From Tetramitus jugosus (Eukaryota; Heterolobosea; Eutetramitea; Acrasida; Vahlkampfiidae): 64,000 bases of DNA. Shown here one piece after another: positions 27,573-38,568 of this stretch. The DNA is taken from assembly GCA_937625935.1 (NCBI GenBank), contig OW569395.1, positions 1 through 64,000 on the forward strand, read 5' to 3'. How positions within the stretch are numbered: position 1 is the stretch's first letter; each line of letters begins with the position of its first letter. Made by a program: the position numbers and the translations under genes. The notes under the pieces are model-generated. The model searched no databases, had not been told where the DNA came from, and saw only the letters and a list, made by a program, of their open reading frames with translations.

Positions 27573-30500
27573 TTACCAAAAGTCGTTGCACGAGCATTTG
27601 CCGTCCGGAGTAAAGTGATGAAATCGATTTGCGTCACGAACTGTAATCTCTCTTCCGGTGACTATCGAAATATATTTCGTGGCATTGTGGCAGTCGCCAC
27701 AAACACGCAAATTCTTGATCATGGTAATTGGTGTCCTCTCAGGTGTTTTCAAAAGGGCAAAGCCCATTGCGATTCTCTCACTGTGTAAACATAATAAACG
27801 CTTCTTTTCTTCTTCATCCACTACATCGCTCCGCGTCACCCAACTAGTGTTAGCAACATAGCCCGCTTCTTGCATTTTCAAATGTAGCTGTTTCAGAATC
27901 TCATAAATCTTCAGCGTGTCTGGATGGGATGTGTCTTCACTGACAAATGAGTGAACTTTATCGTCAATCTTAATAGTAGTCATTCCAGGGATCTTCTTGA
28001 CACCTCGTTCTTTCATTAACTCTCGAATCTTCTTGGAGTCCTCAGTCCTTCCACTCTGCGAATAAATATTGGCGAGAGCAACATAGGCAGAAGCGTCAGA
28101 TGAATCAATCTGCATGATCCTCTCGAACACTCGCTCAGCACGAGTCACATCCTTGTAAGAGCGACATGCGCCAAGAAGAGCTCTCAAACTCACTCCTGGA
28201 CATCCCTTCATTTGAGCAATTGCATTCTCGGCTTCATCTAGCCTTCCAATTCGGCCTAAAACATCAACAATGCATACAATGTGTGAATCGTTAGGCTTGA
28301 TGTTGTATATTGATTCCATAGTTTTAAACAAATGTAATGCTTCCTCTACCAGACCAACATGACTGCATGCATTAAGAAGAACTACAAATGTAACTTCATC
28401 AGGTTTCACTTTAGCACTTTGCATCTCATCAAACAACTGCAATGCCTCTCTTCCTTTACCGTGCTGACCATAAGCGGCCATCATTGAGTTCCATGCGACT
28501 ACTGATCTCTCAGAAGACTCAATCTTTCCAAACACTGCAAGTGCACTGTTCAAATCACCACACTTACTGTACATGCTCAATAAAGATACTCTTACCGATA
28601 TGTTTTGTAACAATGAATCAGTTAATTGTAGAGCAATCTTTCGTCCAATGTCCAATGCTGCTAAATCTGCACAAGCACTCAGTGCTATCACGTATGATGT
28701 TGAATCTGGTGTCACTCCTCGTTTCATCATTTCATTAAACAAGTTCAATGCTTCATTTGCTTTTCCATGAAGTCTAAATGCTGATAACATTGTGTTCCAT
28801 TCAGACACATCTCTTTGTGACACATGACTCGCCTCAAACACAGAAATTACATTATCCAAATCGTTACACTTACTGTACATGCTCAACAACGCTGTTCTCA
28901 CCATTGTGTTTCGTAATGTTGATTCATTCAACTGTTGAGCAATATCTCTTCCAGTGTCCAATGCTGCCAAATCAGCACAAGCACTTAGGGCTATCACATA
29001 GGATGTTGTATCAGGCGTTACTCCTTGTTTCTTCATTTCATCAAACAAGTTCAATGCCTCTTTGGCCTTTCCATGAGCTCGAAACACGGTTAACATTGCG
29101 TTCCATGCAGATACATCTCTTTCAGAACTATCAATTGTTTCAAATACCGCAAGTGCATTGTCAAAATCACCACACTTGCTATACATATTCAACAACGCTG
29201 TTCTCACCAAAGTGCTCCGTTGTGATGGAGATCCAGTCAATTGTCGAGCAATCTCTCGTCCAATGTCCAATGCTGCTAAATCAGCACAAGCACTCAGTGC
29301 TATCACATAGGATGTTGAATCTGGTGTCACCTTGTGTTTCTTCATTTCATTGAACAAGTCCAATGCTTCATTTGCTTTATCATGTAGTCTGAGCGCTGAT
29401 AACATTGCATTCCATGCGGAAACATCCTTCTCTGAGGATTTAATCTCTTCAAATACTGAAAATGCACTCTTCAAATCACCACATTTGCTATACATGGTCA
29501 CCAATGATATTTGAATTTTAGGGCTCCTTAGTGCCACTTGAGACAATTGTTTTGCAACTTGTTGTCCCATACTCAATTGTCCTAGATCAGCACAGGCCGC
29601 CAAAGCGATCACAAAAGATGTTTCATCATATTTCACACCAGCCTTCCGCATCTCCTCAAACAAATTCAATGCTTCTCTCGGCCTGCCATGTTGCTGAAAC
29701 GAAGACAACATGGAACACCACACAAAGATGTCCTTCTCCGATGATTTCATGCTATGAAAAACGGACAATGCCCGATCAAATTTTCCACACTTGCTATACA
29801 TGTTCAACAAGGCTGTCTTCACCAGAATGTTGTTCAATGAGGATGGTGATCCACCACCACTAGCCAACTTTTTTGCAATTTCTTCTCCCATTTCTACTGC
29901 ACCGACATCTGCACACGATGTCAACGCAACGACAAACGTCGAGTCATTTGGCTTGACATTGTGCTTTTCCATCTCACGAAACAACTGTAACGCCTCTTTT
30001 GCCCTCTGATTCTGTCTCAGTGCAGAAATCATTGAATTCCAAGTCACTACATCAGCACTCTTATGGTTCACCATCTCACGAAACACTTGTTGAGCCAAAT
30101 CCAACTGACCACACTTGTTATACATGACTAAAAGTGCAGTCTTGATGAACGGATCTCTCCTATACTCACTCTCCAACAATAACTTGTGAAATTGTTGACC
30201 ACAACTCAAATGTTTCTTCTCACCACAGAGCTTGAACACGTTCAAAAACAAGAATTTATTGTTGATTCGAATGTGAAATGATTGAATCAATGGAACAAGC
30301 TTAAAAATGTGATTTAAATCTCTGAGGCGCACCGCAGCATTCAACAAAAATAAAATGGTCGTGGTGCTCGGTGTGAATTTTTCTGCGGTTTCTGTTTTTT
30401 TGATCGTCGTCATCATCATTTGATCAAATGTTTTGAGTGCTTCTCTGTCTGAATTCTTGTTTTTGCATAGTTGAACAATTTTATTGTTCCATTCCACGTT

Positions 30501-30701
30501 ATTATTATGTTCATTGTTCTGTTGTGGTTGTTGTTGATTACTACTACTATGATTGCTTATGTTGTTATTGTTGTTGTTGTTGCGATTGAAGTGATGATGC
30601 GTGGTTGAAAAAAATAATTTAGGTGTACGAGTTTTGACTACAAGAATGTTGCGATAGTATTGTTGTTGTTGCGTTGTACTTGAAATGCACCGACGCAGCA
30701 T
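27573..30701 (-). CDS. PPR protein with DYW cytidine-deaminase domain (RNA editing factor)
   Basis: 1042 residues. The N-terminus is Arg/Ser/Thr-rich with few acidic residues, consistent with mitochondrial targeting, followed by Asn/Gln runs. A long tandem of PPR units (ALLNMYSKCGDFDNALAVF and relatives) fills residues 150-800, several of them almost identical. E-type motifs and then a DYW domain follow: LHSERIAMGFALL carries the H-x-E zinc/catalytic motif and CGDCHNATKYIS the C-x-x-C. The last three residues are DFW instead of DYW. Such proteins convert C to U in organelle transcripts, and Naegleria mitochondria are known to edit this way. It has no intron. Confidence 0.93.
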   Translation of the reverse strand: MLRRCISSTTQQQQYYRNILVVKTRTPKLFFSTTHHHFNRNNNNNNNISNHSSSNQQQPQQNNEHNNNVEWNNKIVQLCKNKNSDREALKTFDQMMMTTIKKTETAEKFTPSTTTILFLLNAAVRLRDLNHIFKLVPLIQSFHIRINNKFLFLNVFKLCGEKKHLSCGQQFHKLLLESEYRRDPFIKTALLVMYNKCGQLDLAQQVFREMVNHKSADVVTWNSMISALRQNQRAKEALQLFREMEKHNVKPNDSTFVVALTSCADVGAVEMGEEIAKKLASGGGSPSSLNNILVKTALLNMYSKCGKFDRALSVFHSMKSSEKDIFVWCSMLSSFQQHGRPREALNLFEEMRKAGVKYDETSFVIALAACADLGQLSMGQQVAKQLSQVALRSPKIQISLVTMYSKCGDLKSAFSVFEEIKSSEKDVSAWNAMLSALRLHDKANEALDLFNEMKKHKVTPDSTSYVIALSACADLAALDIGREIARQLTGSPSQRSTLVRTALLNMYSKCGDFDNALAVFETIDSSERDVSAWNAMLTVFRAHGKAKEALNLFDEMKKQGVTPDTTSYVIALSACADLAALDTGRDIAQQLNESTLRNTMVRTALLSMYSKCNDLDNVISVFEASHVSQRDVSEWNTMLSAFRLHGKANEALNLFNEMMKRGVTPDSTSYVIALSACADLAALDIGRKIALQLTDSLLQNISVRVSLLSMYSKCGDLNSALAVFGKIESSERSVVAWNSMMAAYGQHGKGREALQLFDEMQSAKVKPDEVTFVVLLNACSHVGLVEEALHLFKTMESIYNIKPNDSHIVCIVDVLGRIGRLDEAENAIAQMKGCPGVSLRALLGACRSYKDVTRAERVFERIMQIDSSDASAYVALANIYSQSGRTEDSKKIRELMKERGVKKIPGMTTIKIDDKVHSFVSEDTSHPDTLKIYEILKQLHLKMQEAGYVANTSWVTRSDVVDEEEKKRLLCLHSERIAMGFALLKTPERTPITMIKNLRVCGDCHNATKYISIVTGREITVRDANRFHHFTPDGKCSCNDFW

Positions 30702-30886
30702 GATGATGATTTTGTTGTTATTTGTTGTTTCTTGTGTGAATTTTTGAAGAACAGATATACTCCGTGAATGGAGCAGGGTTGTATTGAGTGGAGCAGTGGA
30801 TCAGCTACTTTGACCAAATGGTGATTGAGCCTACCGAATTGAAAAGCAACCATTTCACACAAGTGAACTAATTTATTGAACAATAT

Positions 30887-31789
30887 TTATTGTTGAACAA
30901 AGTCTAGCGTGTAAACACTTCTTCCTGCGAATGGAAAAGTTTGATACTCGGAAGTGCTAGTGTTGATCTTGTAAAGAAGCAAGTTGCCTCCCTCGTGCAT
31001 CACCTGGTAGTAATTGTACTTGACATTGTCCATGCAGAACAATGAATGCTCAATGGAAGCATCAGATGGAATAACAACATCACCAAAGCTTTTCACTTCA
31101 CCAGAATCACTGTTCAATACACTGAAACGATATTCATACCATCCAACTAACAAACCAGAGTACGAGTCATATGCCATGCTCTCCAGCCTTTCCAAAGGTG
31201 AAGGTAACTTGCTCTTTGTAACAGTTCCCTTTCTTAAATCCACTGTGTAAATGTAATATCCATCAGAACATGCATTTAACAAGAACAATCTCTTGCCTTG
31301 CTCGTCATAAGCAGACTCTGCAACAACTTCAGCCACTTCCATGTGAAATGGAATGATTGGAGTTACACCTCCAGTCATATTCACTCTAGCAATAAAATTC
31401 GAGCGAGGGAAGACACCAATAATTCCCAACTCTGTATCATAGTGCATTGCTTCCATTCTGTTTGTGTTATTTGTACCTTCAATTCTGAAGCTACCACAAA
31501 TTTGCATCTTGTCCACAGAGACAAAATCCACTTGTTGAGGATAGTTGGCATGTGTATACAAGTAATACACTGTTCCTTTACCAACAGCTGCTCTGCTGTA
31601 TCTTTGCATGAATGGCTTAATTTCACCGATTCTTCCGTTGCGGCCCGTGTCTGGGTCAAATAGCTCCGCATACGTCAGGTCATGCTTGGCATCGAGCATC
31701 AGACTAAACAAAGTTCTTGCTTGGCACTGCAGGAATAGAGTAATCAAACTGAGGAAGATTAGGGCAAGTGGTACGAATGTAGTGGCCAT
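30887..31789 (-). CDS. Secreted beta-propeller-like protein
   Basis: About 300 residues from ATG 31789 (MATTFVPLALIFLSLITLFL), which begins a clear signal peptide ending near CQA. The rest has repeated strands such as MEAMHYDTELGIIGVFP, VVAESAYDEQGKRLFLLNA and ESMAYDSYSGLLVGWY, a spacing of about 50-60 residues typical of propeller blades. No named family recognised. It lies beside a second secreted propeller-like gene in the same orientation. Confidence 0.6.
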   Translation of the reverse strand: MATTFVPLALIFLSLITLFLQCQARTLFSLMLDAKHDLTYAELFDPDTGRNGRIGEIKPFMQRYSRAAVGKGTVYYLYTHANYPQQVDFVSVDKMQICGSFRIEGTNNTNRMEAMHYDTELGIIGVFPRSNFIARVNMTGGVTPIIPFHMEVAEVVAESAYDEQGKRLFLLNACSDGYYIYTVDLRKGTVTKSKLPSPLERLESMAYDSYSGLLVGWYEYRFSVLNSDSGEVKSFGDVVIPSDASIEHSLFCMDNVKYNYYQVMHEGGNLLLYKINTSTSEYQTFPFAGRSVYTLDFVQQ

Positions 31790-31995
31790 GGTGGTTTGGT
31801 TGTGTGTAGTGTTCAATATGTTGTGTGGTGAAAGATATTAGAAGGCTGAGCGGTGAATCCAAGAAATCTGGCAGGAAAATTGTATGCCGGGGCAATCACC
31901 TGTCGAAAAATTAGCTGACCGCGCTAGAATTTACAGAAAGAACGGAGAATATTTATTCCAATGTGATGTTACTCGATTCAGAATGGTTGTTAGTT

Positions 31996-33105
31996 TTAGT
32001 TCTCAATGACTTCCAAATCGGAGAGGGCAACTCTACCGAGGTAGTTGTTCAAGACTGAACCAATGTACAAATAACCATCATGAACATCAGCTTCTGCAGT
32101 TCTAGAGAACACAGTGCTGTTTGCGGATTGGATCACTTCGACCACTCTTCCAAAGGAGTCAATCTTCTTGATCAAACCAAAGGTATCAATCAATCCCAAA
32201 ATGTTCAATGGAGGGACATATTGCAATGCAAGTTGTTGAAGGTCTGGATAGGTCAAGATGGCACTCATTTCTTGAGAAGTGTAGGAGAAGAGACCGACAT
32301 AAAAGTTTCCTAATCCGTCAGGTCTAATGTTGTCATTGTAACCACCAATGTCCTTGACCAAAACAGTGTTTTGTCCTGCTCTGGATCCAGTAAGGTAGTA
32401 CTTTCTGATGCTTCTAGCAGAGCACTCATTGATCAAGAGGAACTTTTCGTCCAAACCAACAGCAATACCGTTAGCGAATCTCAAGTCGCTAATTTCAACA
32501 GTCAATTCATTAGTTTCCAAATTCAACTTGAACAATCTTCCGTCAGGAGCATTGGCAACAACAATGGAAACGAATTGCATTCTAGTGTACACTTGAGAAG
32601 TGTCAGTAAAGTACAATGTAGAGCCATCTTCAGTCAAATACAAGGAGTTGGCCATCTTGAAAGGAACGCCATTGTAATTGTTGACAATGGTTTCAACAAT
32701 GGAAGGATCTTGTCTTGAAACTTTCAAAATTCCCTTGTAAGCATCAGCAATCCACAAGTTTTCTTCAGCATCGAATTGGAGACCCAATGCTCTACCACAC
32801 ATTGGTTCATGGACAACAGAGGTACCGCACAATGCACGCTCCTCAGGAGTCAAGTTTTGGGCACTGTAGGAATAGATGGAGATTTCTTGAGTGGTGGCAT
32901 TAATCATGCGGATTGTACCATCAGAAACACTAGTGTAAATGTTGCCTTGAGCATCCCAAACAATGGATTCAGGACCGTTGAGAACACCGAGACCAATCTT
33001 TTCAACAGAATGGACAATCCTGGTTGTGACTTCAGATGACACAATAGTAAGAGTACAGCACACAATGGCGATCAACAAGATCAAGACGCTAAACTTTGGG
33101 CTCAT
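31996..33105 (-). CDS. Secreted SMP-30/strictosidine-synthase-like (APMAP-type) propeller protein
   Basis: 369 residues with a signal peptide (FSVLILLIAIVCCTLTIVSS). The blade sequences GPESIVWDAQGNIYTSVSDG, ALGLQFDAEENLWIADAYKG, ANSLYLTEDGSTLYFTDTS, FANGIAVGLDEKFLLINEC and DNIRPDGLGNFYVGLFS follow the six-blade pattern of the strictosidine synthase-like/APMAP family, in the canonical order. Members may act as lactonase/arylesterase-type hydrolases; the substrate here is unknown. Confidence 0.8.
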   Translation of the reverse strand: MSPKFSVLILLIAIVCCTLTIVSSEVTTRIVHSVEKIGLGVLNGPESIVWDAQGNIYTSVSDGTIRMINATTQEISIYSYSAQNLTPEERALCGTSVVHEPMCGRALGLQFDAEENLWIADAYKGILKVSRQDPSIVETIVNNYNGVPFKMANSLYLTEDGSTLYFTDTSQVYTRMQFVSIVVANAPDGRLFKLNLETNELTVEISDLRFANGIAVGLDEKFLLINECSARSIRKYYLTGSRAGQNTVLVKDIGGYNDNIRPDGLGNFYVGLFSYTSQEMSAILTYPDLQQLALQYVPPLNILGLIDTFGLIKKIDSFGRVVEVIQSANSTVFSRTAEADVHDGYLYIGSVLNNYLGRVALSDLEVIEN

Positions 33106-34083
33106 GGCTTGATAGGTTAAGTATTATAGTATAGTTTGTTTTTTGTTGTTTGTTGTGTGATTGCATGAATCTAGGGAAAAAGGTCGAACCTTTGAAGAAG
33201 AGGATCAAGGGGGGAACTGGGGATGTGAATCCGTGAAACATGAGAGTCATTGGTTGACTACCCGATTAGATTTTGCGAGGAGTATCGCTTGAAAGATAGC
33301 TCAAATGTGGGAGGAATGGTCCTGATTTGGTACAAAATAATTCAGCGATCAAAGTTCCGATTCATCTCGCTGTCACGCTCGTTGACAAGAACGCTGCGAA
33401 GATGGTTCACGAGCCACAGGGGGAAAGAGCGAAGCAGTGAACAGATGAGACGGTACGTAATGCAATGACGTTCCCATATGACGATGATCGAACAGTAACT
33501 TTATCTACGGATCGCAGTCGAACGCTGGTTTTTCAGGTTTTCTCCGGATTCTCTCGCGTGACAAAAATAAAGAGTTCATTCTTTGGTATAGACTGGAAGT
33601 CATCGAACCTTGGATCAGATAAAAATACATTCCTCAGGGCTAATAACATCTCCCTCATAATGTTCCCAGTCAACCAAAATGCAACATCCAACCTAGGGTC
33701 CTTATCTAGGGTTGTATTTTTTGTTGTTGAGATTTTGAAAATACAAAGATACAACATCCCAATTCCCAAACTAATCAATAACACTTGAAAACAATATGTT
33801 AACCTTGTTCCGAGGACTATTACAATATGAAGCTCAACAACAACCAGAAGAAAACAACATTTCTCTCGCTGTGAGAATAACAACGAAAAATGATTCATTT
33901 ATTTACGGTCCAACTCATAGAACTTTACCCATAGAGGTGAGCACGCACGAATTATCTCCCCGACCAAGCAAGCAACAAATTCGAAAACGAAACAACAAAA
34001 TTTCTCCTTCTTGAATTTTCTCCGCCCATAGTTGAAAAATACCGCGAACTTGAACTTCGTAAAAAACAAGAACAAACAAAAAT
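33106..34083. other. Spacer with possible small genes
   Basis: Two candidates, neither secure. A minus frame at 33533-33898 has a hydrophobic segment (CFQVLLISLGIGMLYLCIF) followed by a soluble tail. On the plus strand 33796-33937 reads MLTLFRGLLQYEAQQQPEEN onwards, and a different frame to 34098 reads SPPIVEKYRELELRKKQEQT before a stop that overlaps the ITPase ATG. I could not find splice sites that join them in frame. Confidence 0.25.
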
Positions 34084-34787
34084 ATGGCATCATTGATGAA
34101 CGCAATCAAGAAAAGAATAGTCTTTGTGACTGGAAATGCAAACAAGCTGAAGGAAGTTCAAGCTATCATGGGCGAAAACTTTGATGTTGTGTCCGTTTCT
34201 GTCGATTGTATGTTTCTCATTTTTTGGTGAAAAAGTGGACTTCTCCGTGTGCTCATCATTTTTTTTCGCGCGTTTTTTGTCGGAAATTCTTCTTTGTCTA
34301 CGGCTGCGCAGTGCCAGAGCTACAAGGCGAACCAGATGACATTTCAAGAGAAAAGTGCATCTTGGCTCGAAATGCTGTTCAACAACTGTACCCACAAGAA
34401 AAAATGGTTGTTGTCGTAGAAGACACATGCTTGTGCTTTAATGCACTCAAGGGACTCCCTGGTCCATACATCAAGTGGTTCTTGGACAAGATTGGTCATC
34501 AAGGATTGAACAACTTGTTAGTAGCTTATGAAGACAAGAGTGGTTATGCACTTTGCACATTGGCTTACACTACGATCAATGATCCAGAATCAAATGTAGT
34601 TGTCGTGTCCGGAAAAACCGATGGTAAGATTGTGGCTGCTCGCGGCGACAATCAATTTGGTTGGGATCCCATTTTCCAACCAGACGGATTCGAAGGAACG
34701 TATGCTCAGATTGATAAGGACATTAAGAACACAATCTCGCACAGATACAAGGCATTTGCTGTGTTGAAGAAGAGATTGGAGGAATAA
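34084..34787 (+). CDS. ITPA: Inosine triphosphate pyrophosphatase (ITPase/Ham1)
   Basis: Two exons, 34084-34207 and 34312-34787, give 199 residues. The intron (34208-34311, GTATGT...GCAG) sits in the codon for Leu of VDLPELQGEP, exactly the conserved ITPase segment, so the splice is secure. Motifs: [14 protein letters not shown] (substrate P-loop), FGWDPIF, and TISHRYKAF near the end. It hydrolyses ITP, dITP and XTP to the monophosphates and keeps deaminated purines out of DNA and RNA. Cytosolic; length matches the human enzyme (194). Confidence 0.95.
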
Positions 34788-34861
34788 TGACAACCACCAC
34801 GAATAAACAATCGCTCCACCGCATTAATATTGAATTATTTACAGAGAGTCAACCTATTTAT

Positions 34862-37800
34862 TTACTGATTGGTCGTGTTCGGGTTGACTGTTGACTGAAC
34901 TCGACAAAGAATGCTGTACATTTGGTCATATCGAGACAAGAGATCATTCATGGGAGGTGTTCCACCGTGTTCCTTCAAGTTGTCGCGATAGGATCGTGCT
35001 TCGCTGAAATCAAACTCGGACAACAATTGTCGAATTTGATTCACTTTTTCAGTGTCAGACATCTCTGGTTCCGAGAGCACGATGAGTGATGATGTTTGTG
35101 GTAGTGCACGGTCATCCACAAGAGAAAGACTAGGAGGTGTCACAGCTGTTTCGGTTTCGGATGAGGATGCTAGCGTTGTGTTTTGCATATCGTCATCAAT
35201 GACAATCAGCGCTGGTGTTGGTACCGTCGTAGTGTCGTTCGTGAGTGGCATCGATGCATCTTTCACTCTGAAAATGTCTTCTTGTGCTTGTGCAGAGCGT
35301 GTTGTCAGTGGAGTGTACGGAAATGCTTGGAACGAGTTCTTGCTTGGTGTGGCAATCACATCCTGAGACACATCTTCCATGTCTTGCCGCTTCACCTCTA
35401 ACTCGACGGGTGAAGCTGGTGTTACATTTGCGGAACTAGGCCAAGAGAGCAACAAATCTCCACTTGCTAGTGGTTCTTCTGATGTCGGTAGCGATGTTGA
35501 TGACAATGTTTCAACATGTAAATGTCCACCTTCGTCATCCTCTGAACTCTTCTTCGTTTTCTTTGTTGTCTTGTCCGTCCGCTTGTCTCTCTCATTGCGT
35601 CGATCATCCTCATCTGAATCACTATCAGCAAAGAAAATCTGACTCCGTGCCATCTCCTTTGCAAACAACTCATCATACTCCTCCTTTGATATGGTGAGTG
35701 ATGATTGATCAACATGTCTCCAGAACATGACACTACTCTGAAGATTGGTCAAGAAATAGCCACCTTCTGACAAGAGCTTATCAGGATTTCGATACTCCAT
35801 AATGTACTTTAGATTCGAGTGCAAATGAGGTGGATTGGCCTTCATGACCAAATAGATTAGAACAGGTAGGAACGTGTCTGCACTGGCTTGCTCCTTTGGA
35901 TAATACTGACTCAATATATTGAAAATGATTTTGCAACTGTTGGAGATGCAAATCATTTTGTCTCTCGGTGTCTTGTACGTGTTAATCTTCTTGAGTTCAC
36001 TAATGGCCAACAGGACTTGAGCACAAATTTGTTGATCTTCAGCCGTACTCATATTATCGTTCACCAAGTTTGGATCCAAATCCAAATGCCTCGGCAACAA
36101 ACGCTTATTGAACAGACTCAACCGTTTGGCAACTTCGTGATCCAACGTCAAATCCTCAATCGTCGGACTAAACACCTTATTGTACAGTTTGGTCATGACA
36201 TATTTTTCGATCCCTTCGCGAGCATTGTCCATTTCGAGTTCGGATGCATTGCGCCACTGTGGATGATTTTGAATCTCTCGCATCACATCACTCAGAAACG
36301 ATTGAACACGATTAGAGAAACTGTACTGTGGATTGTCAGTGTTCTCTGGTACATATTCTGCCCTGTTGAGCTCATTGATGAACCGTTTAATGTTCTTGAC
36401 GAGGTTCACTGCCGAGTGATGTCTCATTTTGGACACGAAATCAGCAAAATTAAACTTTTTGCTCTTGACTGTCGTTTCAGTGGTCTGTCGATGCGACGAT
36501 GACGATGACGATGTATCAGAGCTTTCATTCGTGCCATTGTCAGTTGTTGTAGTAGAAATAGTTGTTGTCGTGGTTGAACCTCCTAGGAACGACAAAGACA
36601 AAAACGACGATGATAATGAACGTTTTTTTTCTTCTTGTTGTTCGTCCCCTGAGGAGAACAATCGACTCTTTCTCGATGACGATGGGGATGATGATAAAAC
36701 ATCCAAAGATGACTCATCCATAGCACCACCACTGCGCGAAAATGCAAAATTTCGATTCGAATGCTCAGACTTTTCATCATCATCATCATTCCGACTATTC
36801 TCAAAATCAACATCGCCAGTAATTGACAAACTCTTTTCATGCAACGACAATAATTGATTCAATCGATTTTGAACCTTTTCATCTACACTCGTATTACCTC
36901 CTGTCGATGTCGTCATGTTCGTCATATGTTCACCAACACCAACACCACCACTACCACTACCACCAACAATCGATTGATCTTGTCTCGTTAAAAACTCATT
37001 CAATGTCATGTGTTGTTCAATCGGAGGTGCGATACCAACACTACTTTTATCATTCACTGATGACGATAATGACGATGATTCTCCACTACTCATTCCAAAC
37101 ACTTTGAATCGATTGGTAAAACTTTCAAAATTAGGCATCGAAGCCGATGAAAATAATCTCGATGATAAGAAACTATTACTACTATTACTACCATTATCAA
37201 CACTGTTGAGAATGGTGGATGAATTGGTCTGCGAGTTCATTAGTTTACTACTGGGCACATATCCTCCTCCCTCCAAAATCTCGGAGAAAATAATTGGCTC
37301 CGAAATGAGAATGATCGGAATATTATGAACCGTTTTGTTATTGGAATTGTACACGAGTGGAAATGTGGCATTGTGGCGCAAAACGAAAAATGTGCTCGTG
37401 GATGTCTCGTTGGGCTCAACGTACTTGCTACCATCCAACACTCCAAAATTTCTACGCGTTTTTGGACGTGTTAGCTTCAACCATACAAAAAAAATAATTA
37501 CAAAATACAACCAAAAAAACAACAACAACAAAAAAAGCTTAGTAAGCTTCATAAGCTCAGTGTCTTAGCTCTCATACTTTTTTTGAAAGACAGAGTAAGG
37601 ATCTTTGACACCTCTATGATACAATCTCTTGTATTTGGGTGGACCTGATATGATACGCATATGTGTGTACGAGTCATTGAATTTTCCACGTATTTGATTC
37701 AATGAGACAAACATGGTCAAATCATCAGGATTGCGATAAACGACATGAGACTCCACAAATGGCACTGTTAGCTCTCTATCCATTAAGCTCTGATCCAACG

Positions 37801-38029
37801 GTACCAACACTGTGCACTACAAATATCAGACATCAAGGTTAGTATCATTGATTAGGCAGAAAAAAAAATTCAAAAAAAATTCAAAAAAAATTCAAAAAAA
37901 TTGGTGTTTTTTGCGTACGTTGTCATGGGAGAGAATCGTGTCCAGAATGGATGAGAATTGTGCGTTTTTGTTTTCATTGAGCGCTAATAAAAATTTGTTG
38001 TGATTTTTCTCATATTCCAAAAAATTCAT
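34862..38029 (-). CDS. VPS9-domain Rab5-type GEF (three-exon model)
   Basis: Proposed exons 38029-37919, 37816-37578 and 37451-34862 give 979 residues. Intron 1 has GTACGC, a TACTAAC branch site and TGTAG. Intron 2 (GTATGA...GCTAAC...GTAG) joins SVFQK to NFGVLDG in frame. The N-terminal ~120 residues include LSHDNCTVLVPLDQSLMD and VESHVVY, weakly like a FAS1 fold. The VPS9 domain is in the middle of exon 3: TPRDKMICISNSCKIIFNIL, then FLPVLIYLVMKANPPHLHSN and LKYI, the conserved core that opens Rab5-family GTPases. Large Ser-rich, acidic disordered regions flank it. If intron 2 is not used, exon 3 would start at 37552 with a hydrophobic stretch. Confidence 0.65.
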
Positions 38030-38568
38030 GCTTGCATGAATATGATAGATATGTGTCTGTTGGTTGGTTAGCTTTGGATAAGGTTGCGTGCGGTGGAAAA
38101 GATGAGGATGGTTGTGGCGATGAACAGATCAAATATCGATTCCGATTGATTGTTGTTGTTTATTTTTGTTCGAACATTGAATTTCAATGTGTTTTGCTCC
38201 GATTCGGCGAAATATCGAAACTGGGGCCAAAGGAAATACAAAAATTCAAACCAATTGGTTATTATTTGTTGTTTCCATTTACTCTGAAGAAGGAGAAAAC
38301 TAGATATCAGTAGAACCTATGCTCATTTGAGGAAGATGGAATGTTCCTTGATGAACTGAATTGTTGAAAGTTGTGGCGAAACCGGATCTTGAATAGTCAA
38401 CTTTTTTATGCGGTCGGGGTGTACAAGAAATCACCATATCAGGGATGCCCTCTTCAGTCCTCCCGGGTCCCCTCCTGCAATCCAGCTAGAGGGCGTGGAA
38501 TCCCATCACAAAACCAGTTTGTTGAGGTGCCCAGAAAGATTAAAACACAAACAGTACCTCACACCTCC
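38030..38568. other. Divergent promoter region
   Basis: Lies between the VPS9 gene (minus) and the TPR gene (plus). The plus frame is open from 38371 into the TPR gene, but the sequence before the ATG at 38569 is not protein-like. No other gene seen. Confidence 0.4.

Noticed and set aside
33796-34098. A two-exon plus-strand gene before ITPase
   Set aside because: The two protein-like pieces could not be joined in phase with any GT-AG pair, and it would overlap the ITPase start.
37490-37552. N-terminal transmembrane anchor of the VPS9 protein
   Set aside because: It is the translation of a T-rich stretch with intron signals on both sides and an in-frame partner upstream. I kept the spliced model instead.
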